Position numbers and translations under genes: made by a program. This document shows positions 63,443-64,000 of a stretch of 64,000 nucleotides of DNA, piece by piece. Positions within the stretch are counted from its first letter, which is position 1. Each line of letters starts with the position of its first letter. The notes under the pieces were generated by a model that had not been told where the DNA came from, did no database searches, and saw only the letters and a program-made list of their open reading frames with translations. Source of the DNA: Rhizobium sp. BK650 (lineage in GTDB: Bacteria; Pseudomonadota; Alphaproteobacteria; Rhizobiales; Rhizobiaceae); assembly GCF_014195325.1 (NCBI RefSeq), contig NZ_JACIBK010000002.1:124001-188000 (forward strand), read 5' to 3'.

Positions 63443-64000
63443 ATGACCATGCTCGACCGCCGCCTGCATGCTTACCGCTCGGATCTCGCGGAAGCCGGCC
63501 TTGAAGGCAAGGTCGAGGCAAAGCGCTTCGTGAGCGGCAAGCCGGCCCGCATCTGCGTCCCGGTCGTTGCCTTGCGCCCACAGCCGGATCTGGCCCGCGG
63601 CATCGATACGGAACTGCTTTTCGGCGAGGACGTGAGGGTCTTGGATCGTGCGGACGGCTGGTGCTGGGTCAAGGCCGAATTCGACGGCTATGTCGGCTAT
63701 CTGCCCGAGCACTCGATCTCTGAATCGGCACCCGCTCCGACCCATATCGTCGTTACGCAACGCACCTTCCTCTATCCCGAGCCGGAGCTTCGCAAGCCTT
63801 ACAAGGCAGTGCTTTCGATGGGCAGCCGCGTCCATATATCGGGCGAGGCGGAAACGCGCGGCAACCACTATCTGGCGCTCGGTGACGGGACAGCGATCTT
63901 CTCGAAACATCTCCAGCCGCTTGGGTCGCTGGACGGTCAGGATTATGTCGATATCGCCTCTCGTTTTCTGGAAACGCCCTATCTTTGGGGCGGCCGCTCC
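63443..64000 (+). CDS. NlpC/P60 family peptidoglycan hydrolase (C-terminus outside window)
   Basis: Frame from ATG 63443 to the window edge, at least 186 residues. There are two SH3-like segments (LLFGEDVRVLDRADGWCWVKAEFDGYVGYLPE and the MGSRVHISGEAETRGNHY region). Then comes the beginning of the NlpC/P60 domain, DIASRFLETPYLWGGRS, just before the catalytic Cys would follow. No signal peptide is evident at the start. It cleaves peptidoglycan stem peptides or similar peptides. AGAGGA is 4 bp ahead of the start. Confidence 0.9.
   Translation, partial: MTMLDRRLHAYRSDLAEAGLEGKVEAKRFVSGKPARICVPVVALRPQPDLARGIDTELLFGEDVRVLDRADGWCWVKAEFDGYVGYLPEHSISESAPAPTHIVVTQRTFLYPEPELRKPYKAVLSMGSRVHISGEAETRGNHYLALGDGTAIFSKHLQPLGSLDGQDYVDIASRFLETPYLWGGRS

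Overview
The window looks like chromosomal DNA of a fast-growing Rhizobium (R. etli / R. leguminosarum group; Alphaproteobacteria, Hyphomicrobiales). The inference rests on the high GC content, the gene families (YejABEF, a cpa/tad pilus locus of the alphaproteobacterial type, an aqpS-type arsenic operon) and Rhizobium-style intergenic palindromic repeats. No rRNA is present. There is one tRNA, tRNA-Ser(GGA), at 36131-36220.

Layout: 1-4673 (- strand) is a compact run mgsA, glk, an exporter ABC protein, dapB and gpmA (cut by the window edge). Next come the murein endopeptidase mepA and a divergent isochorismatase-fold hydrolase / TetR pair with twin palindromes between them. 7405-14108 is the yejABEF peptide importer, interrupted between yejE and yejF by a two-gene PIN-type toxin-antitoxin module. 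A hydroxyacid dehydrogenase, a small membrane protein and pncB follow.

16955-36130 is the accessory part. It starts with a small two-gene insert (DUF6065-like and TPR genes) lying between intact pncB and a decayed second copy of pncB, next to a DUF72 gene. Then come an AlpA-like regulator and a CHC2/Toprim/P-loop primase-helicase, followed by a gene-free block with a perfect 25-bp inverted repeat built from 9-bp iteron-like units (candidate origin). Then comes an arsenic operon (arsR-arsC-arsN2-aqpS-MFS, with a divergent DUF6428-like gene). It ends with two very large phage-virion-like genes, small hypothetical genes and a lower-GC DUF3800 gene, up to the tRNA-Ser.

37092-48675 is a nucleoside uptake and salvage block. 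A BMP-family ABC importer (binding protein, ATPase, two permeases) is followed by cdd, a purine nucleoside phosphorylase, deoC and deoA on the + strand, and upp, add and deoB on the - strand. Imported nucleosides would be deaminated, phosphorolysed and fed as deoxyribose/ribose phosphates into central metabolism.

48831-61349 is a complete Flp/Tad pilus locus. Two TadE-like pseudopilins and a secretin-N-domain protein are on the - strand. pilA (with its own terminator), cpaA, cpaB, cpaC, cpaD, cpaE, cpaF, tadB and tadC are on the + strand, then a LysE-type exporter, and a tadD lipoprotein gene is on the - strand. The window ends with an M17 aminopeptidase, a MarR-like regulator and the start of an NlpC/P60 peptidase gene.

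Best candidates for something new are the primase plus iteron/inverted-repeat block (a possible replicon remnant or satellite), the two giant virion-type genes standing without a phage around them, the toxin-antitoxin pair inside yejEF, and the rearranged pncB/DUF72 duplication holding an inserted gene pair. All functions are read from motifs by eye; no database search was run.
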